Notes under the pieces: model-generated | Told to the model about the DNA's origin: nothing | The model's database searches: none | Seen by the model: only the letters and a program-made list of their open reading frames with translations | Made by a program: the position numbers and the translations under genes | Assembly (NCBI RefSeq): GCF_003020585.1 | Contig: NZ_PXUE01000001.1 | Coordinates: 372,001 to 436,000 of the forward strand | DNA length: 64,000 bases | Direction of reading: 5' to 3' | Origin: Chryseobacterium aurantiacum | GTDB taxonomy: Bacteria > Bacteroidota > Bacteroidia > Flavobacteriales > Weeksellaceae | Shown here: piece by piece, positions 45,780-53,431 of the stretch | Layout of the letters: each line of letters opens with the position of its first letter | Position numbering within the stretch: the first letter of the stretch is position 1

Positions 45780-46709
45780 TTATTTGGATTCTTCAACGAT
45801 TTCAATCCCAGTTGGATTTATTTTTGAAACATATACAAAGCTTTCAATATTGATTTCGTCATACACGGACTTCATCTGGGAAGCAATTTTTTCGGCTGTT
45901 TCCTTTTCTTCAGCCAACATGAAAATGGAAGGTCCTGATCCGGAAATTCCTCCTCCCAATGCACCCAATTGAATGCTTTTCATTTTAATTTCATCAAATT
46001 TTGGAATTAAAATGCTTCGTATAGGTTCTATAATGACATCGTTAAGGCTTCTACCAATCAAAGGGAAATCATTTTTCTGAATGCCTGCTACAAGTCCTGC
46101 AATATTTCCCCACTGCTCAATCGCACTTTTCAGAGTGATATTTTTCTTTAGAATCTGTCGGGAGTCTGATGTTTTTACCTCAACCTGAGGATGTACTGCT
46201 GCTACAAATAAATCAGGTGCATTCAGGGGAATAATATCAATAGGGTAGGTTGATTTCACCAATGTGATACCTCCATAAATGCACGGGGCAATATTGTCTG
46301 CATGGCGAACCCCGGAAGCGAGTTCCTCTCCAAACATGGCAAAATGAATCATTTCTTCCTTAGTAAAAATATTTCCTAATAAAATATTGGCTCCCAGTGC
46401 GGCTCCGGCGGCGCTAGCCGCACTGGAGCCAAGCCCGCTTCCTGGTTTTATGTGCTTATGAATCACAACCTCGAAACCTTGATTTAAGTTCAGATGTTCC
46501 TGAATTTTCAGAAGTACAACTCCGGCAACATTTTTAGAGGGTTCCTCGGGAAGTTTAAATTGATCCTTATGTTTGATGATGATTTCCGGAGTTTCCAATA
46601 ATGTGATTTCCATTTCATCATAAGGCTCATGTATGGCCATTCCCAAAATGTCAAACCCACATACCATATTGGCTACTGTAGCCGGAATTTTTAATTTTAT
46701 CTTTTTCAT
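45780..46709 (-). CDS. thrB: homoserine kinase
   Basis: A 309-aa GHMP kinase that phosphorylates homoserine. The opening IKLKIPATVANMVCGFDILG, the ATP loop PGSGLGSSAASAAGAAL near residue 95 and GALGGGISGSGPSIF in the C-terminal part are diagnostic. ATG 46709 is preferred. An open frame to 46754 would overlap thrA and adds 15 residues with no family support. The gap from the thrA stop is 10 nt. Confidence 0.95.
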   Translation of the reverse strand: MKKIKLKIPATVANMVCGFDILGMAIHEPYDEMEITLLETPEIIIKHKDQFKLPEEPSKNVAGVVLLKIQEHLNLNQGFEVVIHKHIKPGSGLGSSAASAAGAALGANILLGNIFTKEEMIHFAMFGEELASGVRHADNIAPCIYGGITLVKSTYPIDIIPLNAPDLFVAAVHPQVEVKTSDSRQILKKNITLKSAIEQWGNIAGLVAGIQKNDFPLIGRSLNDVIIEPIRSILIPKFDEIKMKSIQLGALGGGISGSGPSIFMLAEEKETAEKIASQMKSVYDEINIESFVYVSKINPTGIEIVEESK

Positions 46710-46719
46710 TTTTATGTTT

Positions 46720-49170
46720 TTAAATTGAACGTATAATGTCTGCAAAAATTCCACTTGCCGTTACTTCAGCTCCTGCACCAGCCCCTTTTATGACCAACGG
46801 CTGCTCTGAATATCTTAAAGTTTTAAAAATAACAATGTTGTCTTTTCCGTAGAGGTGAAAAAGATCACTTTCCGGAGCAACATGCTGCAGGCCTACTTTT
46901 GCTTTTCCATCCTTAAATTCGGCAACATACTTTAATATTTTGCCCTCTCTTTTTGCTTCTTTAAGAAGTGTTCTGAAATGATCTTCATATTCTGAAAGTT
47001 TTTCATAGAAATGTTCTACGCTTCCCTGCATGCACGCTTCAGGTAGAAATCCTATATTTTCAATTTCTTCCAATTGAAGTGGGTATCCGGCTTCTCTGGC
47101 AAGAATTAAAGTTTTACGGGCGACATCAGTTCCTGATAAATCCAGCCTTGGATCCGGTTCTGTATATCCTTCTTTTTGGGCTTGGGCTACTACTTCCGAA
47201 AATGTTCTGCTTCCATCATAATTATTGAATACAAAATTTAATGTTCCGCTTAGTACAGCTTCAATGGAAGTTATTTTATCCCCACTTTTAATAAGATCAT
47301 TGATGGTGCCTATTACCGGAAGACCTGCACCTACATTGGTTTCAAAGTAGAATTTGCAATTATGACTTCGGGCTGTATTTTTTAAGGTTTTATACCTTTC
47401 AAAGTCCGATGAAGCGGCAATTTTGTTGCAGGCTACAATATTGATACTTCTTTTCAGTAGTTTTTCATACACTTCCGGAATATCAGAACTGGCTGTAATA
47501 TCTACAAAAACAGAATTTCTCAAATTTCGGGAAATGATTTCTGTAGCAAAATGCTGTGGAGAGGATTCTATCCCTGACTCATTCCAGTTGAGGTACTCGT
47601 GCTCGGAGATTCCTTTGTCTGAAAAGATCATTTTGCGACTGTTGGATAATCCTGCGATTCTTAAATTAATTAAAAAATTTTCTCTCAGATACTGATTCTG
47701 TTCATAGATCTGCTGAATAAGCTTTGAGCCTACATTACCGGTTCCACAGATGTAAAGGTGAATTTGTTTTATTTCCGATTCAAAAAATTCTTCATGGAGG
47801 ACATTTACCGCTTTTTTTGTATCCTTTTCTGAAATGACAATGCTGATATTCCTTTCTGAGGAACCTTGGGCAATTGTTCTTATATTGATTCCGTTATTTC
47901 CGAGGCATCCGAACATTTTCGCACTTACACCACTTTTACTTTTCATGCTTTCACCTACGATTGCCACAATGGAAAGCCCACTTTCAATATTAACAGGAGC
48001 AATTCTCTTTAGGCTGATATCATCTGCAAATGAGGAATTGATGGCACTTTCAGCAACAGACTTATCTTTCTCATGAATGGCAAGGGTAATGGAATGTTCC
48101 GATGAACCTTGTGTAATAAGAATAATATTGATTTTCTCTTGGCTAAGACATTGAAATAATTTTGCTGAAATACCGGGAATACCAACCATTCCACTGCCTT
48201 CCAGAGTAAGCAGGGCAATATTGCTCATATTTGAAACTCCTACCGCTACTTGTTGTTTTTCATTCTCCAGAATTTCCAGATTATGAGAAACCAAAGTTCC
48301 TTTGGCGATGGGATTAAAAGTATTTTTGATTTTAAGATCAATATTTTTCACCATGACAGGCTGAATGGATGGCGGATAAAGAACTTTTGCTCCAAAATGA
48401 GAAAGTTCCATGGCTTCATGATAAGATATTTCCGAAATGGGTTTCGCATTGGAAGCCAGACGTGGATCGGCAGTCATCATCCCACTTACATCTGTCCAGA
48501 TCTGAAGTTCTTTAGCATGAACGGCAGCAGCAATAAGGGAAGCTGTATAGTCTGAGCCTCCACGTCCTAGTGTTGTTGCGTTGTTTTTATCATCACGGGC
48601 TATGAATCCGGGCCCTATGATGATACGGTTTGAGTGGTCATTAAGATAAGTCCTAATGTTTTTTTCGGTAACGTCAGAATTGACTTTTGCATGGGTAAAA
48701 TTGCTGTCTGTTCTGATAAGATCGGCAGAATTCATCCAAACACAGTCAAGGTTTTGATATTGCAGTCTTGAAGCAATGATATGGGAGGACAAAAATTCTC
48801 CGTATGAAGCAACCTTGTCCTTGATCCTGTCTGTAAGTTCACCCAAAACAAAAATTCCGTTGTATAGATCTTCTATGTCATTGAAGTGTTTTTTAACGAA
48901 GCTTAGCCATGAACTTTGCTCTAAAATGGGGATAAGATCTTTAACTAGGGTTAAATGTTTTTCTTCAAGATTTTTTACTATTTGCAAATAACTTTCATCT
49001 TTGGAAGAAGCATATTCTGCTGCTTTAATGAGTTGGTCTGTAACTCCGTGAAGTGCTGATACGATAACGACAATCCTGTCTTGCAGGGATTCTTTTCTTA
49101 TAATGTTTTCCACGAGAAGTATATTCAGAGAATTGGCGACTGATGTTCCACCGAATTTTAAAATTTTCAT
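46720..49170 (-). CDS. thrA: bifunctional aspartokinase / homoserine dehydrogenase
   Basis: An 816-aa fusion, the same arrangement as E. coli ThrA (820 aa). The N-terminal kinase starts MKILKFGGTSVANS and includes TTLGRGGSDYTA near residue 200. Two ACT domains follow at ~315-460 (ISAKLFQCLSQEKINIIL, VSAKMFGCLGNNGINIRTIAQGSSE), which usually bind threonine for feedback inhibition. The C-terminal part is homoserine dehydrogenase (LYICGTGNVGSKLIQQI, ETNVGAGLPVIG). Start ATG 49170; a TTG codon directly upstream is also in frame. A Thr-rich leader peptide lies 93 nt upstream. Confidence 0.95.
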   Translation of the reverse strand: MKILKFGGTSVANSLNILLVENIIRKESLQDRIVVIVSALHGVTDQLIKAAEYASSKDESYLQIVKNLEEKHLTLVKDLIPILEQSSWLSFVKKHFNDIEDLYNGIFVLGELTDRIKDKVASYGEFLSSHIIASRLQYQNLDCVWMNSADLIRTDSNFTHAKVNSDVTEKNIRTYLNDHSNRIIIGPGFIARDDKNNATTLGRGGSDYTASLIAAAVHAKELQIWTDVSGMMTADPRLASNAKPISEISYHEAMELSHFGAKVLYPPSIQPVMVKNIDLKIKNTFNPIAKGTLVSHNLEILENEKQQVAVGVSNMSNIALLTLEGSGMVGIPGISAKLFQCLSQEKINIILITQGSSEHSITLAIHEKDKSVAESAINSSFADDISLKRIAPVNIESGLSIVAIVGESMKSKSGVSAKMFGCLGNNGINIRTIAQGSSERNISIVISEKDTKKAVNVLHEEFFESEIKQIHLYICGTGNVGSKLIQQIYEQNQYLRENFLINLRIAGLSNSRKMIFSDKGISEHEYLNWNESGIESSPQHFATEIISRNLRNSVFVDITASSDIPEVYEKLLKRSINIVACNKIAASSDFERYKTLKNTARSHNCKFYFETNVGAGLPVIGTINDLIKSGDKITSIEAVLSGTLNFVFNNYDGSRTFSEVVAQAQKEGYTEPDPRLDLSGTDVARKTLILAREAGYPLQLEEIENIGFLPEACMQGSVEHFYEKLSEYEDHFRTLLKEAKREGKILKYVAEFKDGKAKVGLQHVAPESDLFHLYGKDNIVIFKTLRYSEQPLVIKGAGAGAEVTASGIFADIIRSI

Positions 49171-49206
49171 CAATTATTTATTTGAGGTTAGAGAAAGAAG
49201 AATGGT

Positions 49207-49272
49207 TACTCTTTAAAAAAAGAGTATAGGGTCCCGAAAATAATATGTGAAAATTTACCCCTTTATGGGGTA
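49207..49272 (-). promoter_or_regulatory. candidate attenuator hairpins of the thr operon
   Basis: Two inverted repeats lie between the leader stop and thrA. TACCCC/GGGGTA (49256-49272) overlaps the last Thr and Pro codons. TACTCTTT/AAAGAGTA (49207-49226) follows, with an internal run of seven T on the minus strand. ACCCT at 49228-49232 could instead pair with the GGGGT at 49257-49261, giving competing structures. The exact terminator cannot be decided by eye. Confidence 0.5.
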
Positions 49273-49364
49273 GTCGTTGTAGTTGTGAATGTAGAAACAG
49301 AAGATATGCCTGAAATAGGTGACTTCAGGGCAGAAATATCAGATATGTTTCTTAAAAAATTCAT
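49263..49364 (-). CDS. threonine-rich leader peptide of the thr operon (33 aa)
   Basis: A 33-codon ORF in the thrABC transcript, MNFLRNISDISALKSPISGI and so on. Its last nine codons are Thr-Phe-Thr-Thr-Thr-Thr-Thr-Thr-Pro before TAA, so seven of nine are threonine; four isoleucines (residues 7, 10, 17, 20) occur earlier. This is the layout of E. coli thrL: ribosomes stalling at the Thr codons when charged tRNA-Thr is scarce would change which downstream hairpin forms. The ATG lies 10 nt behind the -7 box, and the Thr codons lead into a hairpin. The peptide itself would have no function. Confidence 0.75.
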   Translation of the reverse strand: MNFLRNISDISALKSPISGISSVSTFTTTTTTP

Positions 49365-49374
49365 TGTAGTGAAA

Positions 49375-49404
49375 CAAATGTACAAATTATTTTGGAATAA
49401 CAAA
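49375..49404 (-). promoter_or_regulatory. thr operon promoter
   Basis: On the minus strand TTTG (49401-49404) and TACATTTG (49375-49382) are 18 nt apart, matching the Bacteroidota consensus. A TSS would fall just before the leader peptide ATG. Confidence 0.75.
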
Positions 49405-49504
49405 CTTTTAACATAATAAATTAATAATTCCTTTTTTAGAGAAATACTTGGTGTAATTGATTAAAAATCTTACATTTATATTCAAACTATAATTAAAATT
49501 AATC

Positions 49505-49699
49505 ATGAAAAATTCAAAAAAAATTAACAGAGAGAACCTAAAATCAATTAATGGAGGAGGAATAAGAAATTGTAATGAGTCTTGTCCTCCGGGTCCTTAT
49601 GGTCCGAATGAACCAAAATCGTGTGGAGAATTTATGGGCCTACCAGAGTGCTGTAAACTAAGAGTGCTGGTAAGCATGGATTGTTTTGGTCCTTATTAA
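49505..49699 (+). CDS. Cys-rich double-glycine leader peptide 1
   Basis: A 64-aa peptide. The leader MKNSKKINRENLKSINGG ends in a double glycine, the processing site recognised by C39-peptidase ABC exporters. The mature part has six cysteines (C-x3-C, C, CC, C) in the pattern CPPGPYGPNEPKSCGEF...VSMDCFGP, shared with peptides 3 and 4. Such bacteriocin-like peptides are scattered in Chryseobacterium, and activity is unproven. It is divergent from the thr operon and starts a four-gene run. A hairpin (49711-49741) follows. Confidence 0.75.
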   Translation: MKNSKKINRENLKSINGGGIRNCNESCPPGPYGPNEPKSCGEFMGLPECCKLRVLVSMDCFGPY

Positions 49700-49710
49700 T
49701 TCTTTAAGGT

Positions 49711-49741
49711 ATAGAACAGCATTGTAAAATAATGTTCTATG
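49711..49741 (+). terminator. hairpin after peptide 1
   Basis: ATAGAACA / TGTTCTAT with a GCATT..AATG inner pairing lies between peptides 1 and 2. There is no strong T-run, so it may be a processing or attenuating hairpin. Confidence 0.5.
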
Positions 49742-49770
49742 CTTCTCATTAACATCAAAATTAAAATATC

Positions 49771-49941
49771 ATGAAAGCAATTAAAAAATTATCAAGAGAA
49801 CAAAAGAAAACCATCAATGGAGGTGTTACAGACATGCAAATAGAAGCTTGTGGAGGTGCACAGTTTGTGTGCTTCAAAGGAGGTGGAAGATGGGGATGCT
49901 CCTTAAAACCGGGTGGAACTTGCTATGATCCTAAATTATAG
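49771..49941 (+). CDS. Cys-rich double-glycine leader peptide 2
   Basis: A 56-aa peptide with leader MKAIKKLSREQKKTINGG and a mature part with four cysteines, glycine-rich (CGGAQFVCFKGGGRWGC, then GGTCYDPKL). The leader is clearly related to those of the neighbours, but the core is unrelated in cysteine spacing. It lies 71 nt after peptide 1 and 53 nt before peptide 3, on the same strand. No modification enzyme or exporter gene is adjacent. Confidence 0.7.
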   Translation: MKAIKKLSREQKKTINGGVTDMQIEACGGAQFVCFKGGGRWGCSLKPGGTCYDPKL

Positions 49942-49994
49942 TGAAGTATATATTCTGATACCTGCAATAAACATAACTTATAAAAATAAATAAT

Positions 49995-50204
49995 ATGAAA
50001 AAGTTATCAAGAACAAAACTAAAAAATATCAACGGTAAGGGAATGGCAGGATGTGCAGGTTGCCCAACCGGAGGAAATTATGGAGACGGCCCTGAATATA
50101 CGAATAGTTGCTCCAGCTATTGGGCATTATCTCCAAACTGTAGAAATTGTGTTGATGTAAGTGCCGATTGCTATGGTCCGGATTATTCCGATTTTTATAA
50201 TTAA
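49995..50204 (+). CDS. Cys-rich double-glycine leader peptide 3
   Basis: A 69-aa peptide. The leader MKKLSRTKLKNING is followed by KGMAG, so a canonical GG is missing and the cleavage site is unclear. The mature cysteines are C-x2-C-x15-C-x9-C-x2-C-x6-C, almost the same as peptide 4. Shared core residues are GCPxxxxYGxGP, an aromatic-x-A-L segment and V-x-V-S-x-D/E-C. An acidic tail (DYSDFYN) is unique to it. Confidence 0.72.
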   Translation: MKKLSRTKLKNINGKGMAGCAGCPTGGNYGDGPEYTNSCSSYWALSPNCRNCVDVSADCYGPDYSDFYN

Positions 50205-50266
50205 AGATTTAAACTAATTCATTCTTAAGAAGAATTCAGTATCTAATACAAAAAATTAAAACCACT

Positions 50267-50470
50267 ATGAAAAATCTAAAGAAATTAAACAGAAAAGAAC
50301 TTGAACAACTCAATGGGGCAGCAGGACCAGGCTGCAGCGGGTGTCCAAGAAATACTACTTATGGAAATGGACCTACTGATGCGCCATGTGATGCTTATAA
50401 TGCGCTTCCTTTCCGCTGCAAAATGTGTGTGATTGTAAGTATAGAATGCATGGATGGTGGCGTTTCTTAA
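50267..50470 (+). CDS. Cys-rich double-glycine leader peptide 4
   Basis: A 67-aa peptide with leader MKNLKKLNRKELEQLNGA (a GA site is a tolerated double-glycine variant). The core has cysteine spacing C-x2-C-x14-C-x9-C-x2-C-x6-C and the words GCPRNTTYGNGP, YNALP and VIVSIEC, homologous to peptides 1 and 3. It is the last of the four forward peptides and is ended by a hairpin shared with the opposing peptide 5. Confidence 0.74.
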   Translation: MKNLKKLNRKELEQLNGAAGPGCSGCPRNTTYGNGPTDAPCDAYNALPFRCKMCVIVSIECMDGGVS

Positions 50471-50492
50471 TAACACGATTCATTAAAATAAA

Positions 50493-50516
50493 AAAGCACT
50501 GTAAAAACAGTGCTTT
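50493..50516. terminator. bidirectional terminator between peptides 4 and 5
   Basis: AAAGCACTGT / ACAGTGCTTT with an AAAA loop, between convergent small genes. Confidence 0.85.
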
Positions 50517-50523
50517 AATTTTA

Positions 50524-50685
50524 TTAACAATTAGGAGGGAAATGTTCTCCTTTTGGAATACAAATTGATTCTCCATTGCATCCTGATCCACAGGTTTCAT
50601 GTATTTCACAAAAGTTGCAGAAATTTCCTGCTCCACCGTTTACTCTTTTAAGATTTTCTCGGTTTAATTTTTTAAGATTTTTCAT
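50524..50685 (-). CDS. Cys-rich double-glycine leader peptide 5
   Basis: A 53-aa peptide on the opposite strand with leader MKNLKKLNRENLKRVNGG, nearly identical to the leader of peptide 4. The mature part AGNFCNFCEIHETCGSGC..ESIC...PPNC has six cysteines in a different spacing (x2, x5, x3, x5, x10). It starts 52 nt past the end of nadA in the same direction and faces peptide 4. The near-identical leaders on both strands suggest duplication and inversion within one peptide family. Confidence 0.72.
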   Translation of the reverse strand: MKNLKKLNRENLKRVNGGAGNFCNFCEIHETCGSGCNGESICIPKGEHFPPNC

Positions 50686-50737
50686 ATTTATTATTAGTTT
50701 GAATGCTAAATGTAATAAATATTCAAAAACGAAAAAA

Positions 50738-51757
50738 TTATTTTATGCTTTTGGAAAGATCAAGCATAGCCTCAATTGGTTTTAATGCTCTTAATCTTAA
50801 TTCTTCGTCAATAAGAATTTCAGGAAGCTCGTACTTCATGCATAAGTACAATTTTTCCATCGTATTGCGTTTCATGTAGAAACACTCGGAACAGTTACAG
50901 CTTTCGTCAAAAACCAAAGCTGGAATTAATTCTTTGTGTGGTGCGCGCTTTCTCATTTCATGAAGAATTCCTTCTTCAGTAGCAATGATGAATTTTTGGC
51001 AGTCATCTTTTTCTACAAAGTTAAGTAGAGCAGAAGTAGAACCAATGAAGTGAGCCAATTTTAGAACAGCTTCTTCACTTTCCGGGTGTGCAATCATTTT
51101 AGCGTCCGGATTGTCTGCCAACTGCTTGGCAATTCTTTCCATAGAAAATGCTTCGTGTACTACACAGCTTCCATCCCAAAGGATCATATCACGACCGGTC
51201 TTTTTAGATAAATATCTTCCAAGGTTTTTATCCGGTGCAAAAATGATAGGTCTGTCGGTTGGTAGCGCTTCAATTACCGTTTCAGCGTTTGAGCTTGTTA
51301 CGATGATATCACTTTCTGCCTTTGTTTCAGCATTACAGTTAATGTAAGTTGCGATTAAGGCATTCGGGTGCTGCTCACGCATTTTTCTCAATCCTTCGCC
51401 TGAACATCCGTCTGCAAGAGAGCATCCGGCCATGGTGTCTGGAAGAACTACTTTTTTAGTTGGGTTCAGAATTTTAGCAGCCTCTGCCATGAAGTGCACC
51501 CCGCAGAATACAATCATGTCAGCATTGGTATCTTTTGCCTGTCTTGCCAATTGTAGAGAATCTCCAAGGAAATCAGCGATGTCCTGAATTTCTCCCGGTT
51601 GGTAATAATGGGCAAGGATTACAGCATTTTTTTCTTCCTTAAGTTTTAGAATGGCTTTTACCAATTCTTCTCCCTGAGGAATTGCTATATCTTTTATATC
51701 CAGAAATCCTTTTACAGGAATTGCAGATTTAGCTTTTTCTAATGTTTCGGTACTCAT
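50738..51757 (-). CDS. nadA: quinolinate synthase A
   Basis: A 339-aa 4Fe-4S enzyme that condenses iminoaspartate and dihydroxyacetone phosphate to quinolinate in NAD synthesis. Conserved parts are ILAHYYQPGEIQDIADFLGD near residue 50, IVFCGVHFMAEAAKIL, PDTMAGCSLADGC and the C-terminal ESCNCSECFYMKRNT with cluster cysteines. The length is typical of the NadA form without extra domains. nadB and nadC are not in the window. It is transcribed alone or with gmk and yicC upstream on the same strand. Confidence 0.95.
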   Translation of the reverse strand: MSTETLEKAKSAIPVKGFLDIKDIAIPQGEELVKAILKLKEEKNAVILAHYYQPGEIQDIADFLGDSLQLARQAKDTNADMIVFCGVHFMAEAAKILNPTKKVVLPDTMAGCSLADGCSGEGLRKMREQHPNALIATYINCNAETKAESDIIVTSSNAETVIEALPTDRPIIFAPDKNLGRYLSKKTGRDMILWDGSCVVHEAFSMERIAKQLADNPDAKMIAHPESEEAVLKLAHFIGSTSALLNFVEKDDCQKFIIATEEGILHEMRKRAPHKELIPALVFDESCNCSECFYMKRNTMEKLYLCMKYELPEILIDEELRLRALKPIEAMLDLSKSIK

Positions 51758-51782
51758 ATCAACCTCAATGTTTTTTATTATC

Positions 51783-51812
51783 AGAAATTAGAGATTAGAA
51801 ATTAGAAGTTAG
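51783..51812. repeat. short ATTAGAR-type tandem repeat
   Basis: A near-perfect run of four or five 7-8-nt units (AGAAATTAG AGATTAG AAATTAG AAGTTAG) lies in the nadA upstream region. A hairpin AATGG..CCATT follows at about 51819-51841. Confidence 0.5.
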
Positions 51813-51863
51813 ATAAAAATGGGAGTGTATTGCTTCCATTTTCTGACCTCCATCTTCCAGCTA

Positions 51864-52427
51864 TTAATTGTTGATAAAACTTTTTATTAAACTTTCTATT
51901 TCTTTTTTAGCTTCATCCAGATCGGAATTAATCACAATCTTATCAAACTCGCCGGCATAGGACATTTCTTCTTCTGCCTTTTCTACACGGGTTTTGATGG
52001 TTTCTGCATCATCTGTATTTCTTGTAATCAATCTTCGTTCCAGTTCCTCAATGGAAGGGGGTTCTATAAAAATAGACAATGCTTTTTCTCCGAAGTATTT
52101 TTTTAAGGAAATTCCTCCCTTTACATCTACATCAAAAATAACAACTTTTCCCTGATTCCAGATCTTTTCCACTTCAGATTTTAAAGTACCGTAATATTTA
52201 TCAGTGTATACTTCCTCATATTCTACAAAAGCATCTTCAGAAATTTTCTGTCTGAATTCATCAGGAGATAAAAAATGATAGTCCACTGCATGAACTTCAC
52301 TTCCTCTTGGCTGTCTCGTAGTACAGGAAATTGAAAATTCAAGTTCAGGAAATGTTTCCAGAGAATGTTTTACCAGTGTAGTTTTTCCGCTTCCAGACGG
52401 TGCTGAAAATATAATTACCTTATCCAT
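51864..52427 (-). CDS. gmk: guanylate kinase
   Basis: A 187-aa enzyme that phosphorylates GMP to GDP. It opens MDKVIIFSAPSGSGKTTLVKH with the P-loop at residues 9-16, followed by SCTTRQPRGSEVHAVDYHFLS (GMP site) and a C-terminal helix. ATG 52427 is chosen. The in-frame ATG at 52475 would add 16 residues (MTADSRDNSYPATENS) not expected in the family. It lies 52 nt after yicC in the same direction. Confidence 0.94.
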   Translation of the reverse strand: MDKVIIFSAPSGSGKTTLVKHSLETFPELEFSISCTTRQPRGSEVHAVDYHFLSPDEFRQKISEDAFVEYEEVYTDKYYGTLKSEVEKIWNQGKVVIFDVDVKGGISLKKYFGEKALSIFIEPPSIEELERRLITRNTDDAETIKTRVEKAEEEMSYAGEFDKIVINSDLDEAKKEIESLIKSFINN

Positions 52428-52479
52428 AGAGTTCTCAGTTGCCGGATAGGAGTTATCCCTACTATCAGCAGTCAACTAT

Positions 52480-53337
52480 TTATAATACGTTTAACGTTTG
52501 TTCTTTAATTTTTTCCAAATCATCTTTCATCATTACCACCAGCTTCTGGATTTCAGCATGGTTGGCTTTGGAACCTAATGTATTGATCTCTCTTCCGATT
52601 TCCTGAGAAATAAAGCCCAGTTTTTTTCCGTTGAAAGATTCATTGTCCATTACTTCCTTATAGTATTTCAGGTGCTGGGTAAGTCTTACCTTTTCTTCTG
52701 AAATGTCTAATTTTTCTGTGAAGTAAGCCATTTCCTGATAAAAACGAGTTTCATCTACATTTTCGAACTCCTTCAGAGATTTTTGATAACGTTCTTTTAC
52801 ACTTATGATTCTTTCTTCTTCAAAAGGAATCACTTCACCCAGATATTTATCAATATTTTGAATATTTCTGTTCAGTTCTTCGTGTAAAATACTGCCTTCA
52901 GTTTTTCTGAATTCTTCAAATCTATCAACAGCACCATTAACGATTTTTGCTAATGCTTCCCATTCACCCTCTGTAAGTTCATCAGGTCTTGATGTAATGG
53001 CGTCAGGAAGTCTTACAGCCATTTTTAGATATTCGAAATCAGGTCCGTCGGATGCAATATTTTTAAGTTCATTGACATAAGATTCAATTAAACTCTTATT
53101 GATCTTCACATCATTGGATTCTTCAAGGTTTTCCAGATTGACGTAGCAGTCTACCTTTCCACGGATAATTCTATCATTAAGAATTTTTCTGATTTCAAAT
53201 TCTTTTTCTTTATAACGTAAAGGAATTTTGATATTTAAATCAAAGCTCTTGCTGTTCAATGATTTAATATCTATTGTTATTTTTTTTCCTTCAAAAACAC
53301 CTTCGGCTCTACCGAAGCCAGTCATTGATAAAATCAT
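52480..53337 (-). CDS. YicC/YloC family endoribonuclease
   Basis: A 285-aa protein matching the YicC family from the first residues MILSMTGFGRAEG, through the DIKSLNSKSFDLNIKIP segment, to the C-terminal GKKLGFISQEIGREINTLGSKAN. Family members were shown to be RNases in E. coli and Bacillus. The yicC-gmk neighbourhood is conserved in many bacteria. A TATCTTTG box lies at 53355-53362, 17 nt before the ATG. It is divergent from miaA with 94 nt between starts. Confidence 0.92.
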   Translation of the reverse strand: MILSMTGFGRAEGVFEGKKITIDIKSLNSKSFDLNIKIPLRYKEKEFEIRKILNDRIIRGKVDCYVNLENLEESNDVKINKSLIESYVNELKNIASDGPDFEYLKMAVRLPDAITSRPDELTEGEWEALAKIVNGAVDRFEEFRKTEGSILHEELNRNIQNIDKYLGEVIPFEEERIISVKERYQKSLKEFENVDETRFYQEMAYFTEKLDISEEKVRLTQHLKYYKEVMDNESFNGKKLGFISQEIGREINTLGSKANHAEIQKLVVMMKDDLEKIKEQTLNVL

Positions 53338-53354
53338 AGTTTTTTATTGTTCTA

Positions 53355-53362
53355 CAAAGATA
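53355..53362 (-). promoter_or_regulatory. putative -7 box of yicC
   Basis: TATCTTTG on the minus strand fits TAnnTTTG, 17 nt before the ATG. The -33 is not clear. Confidence 0.5.
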
Positions 53363-53431
53363 AACATTTAAATTAGCACTGTGAAATCTGTAAAGATTCC
53401 ATATGAGCAATAAAATAATGAACGTGAACTG

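Noticed and set aside
50524..50685. Peptide 5 as a 3' part of nadA transcript only
   Set aside because: It has its own full leader and ATG. Co-transcription is possible, but the gene is treated as separate.
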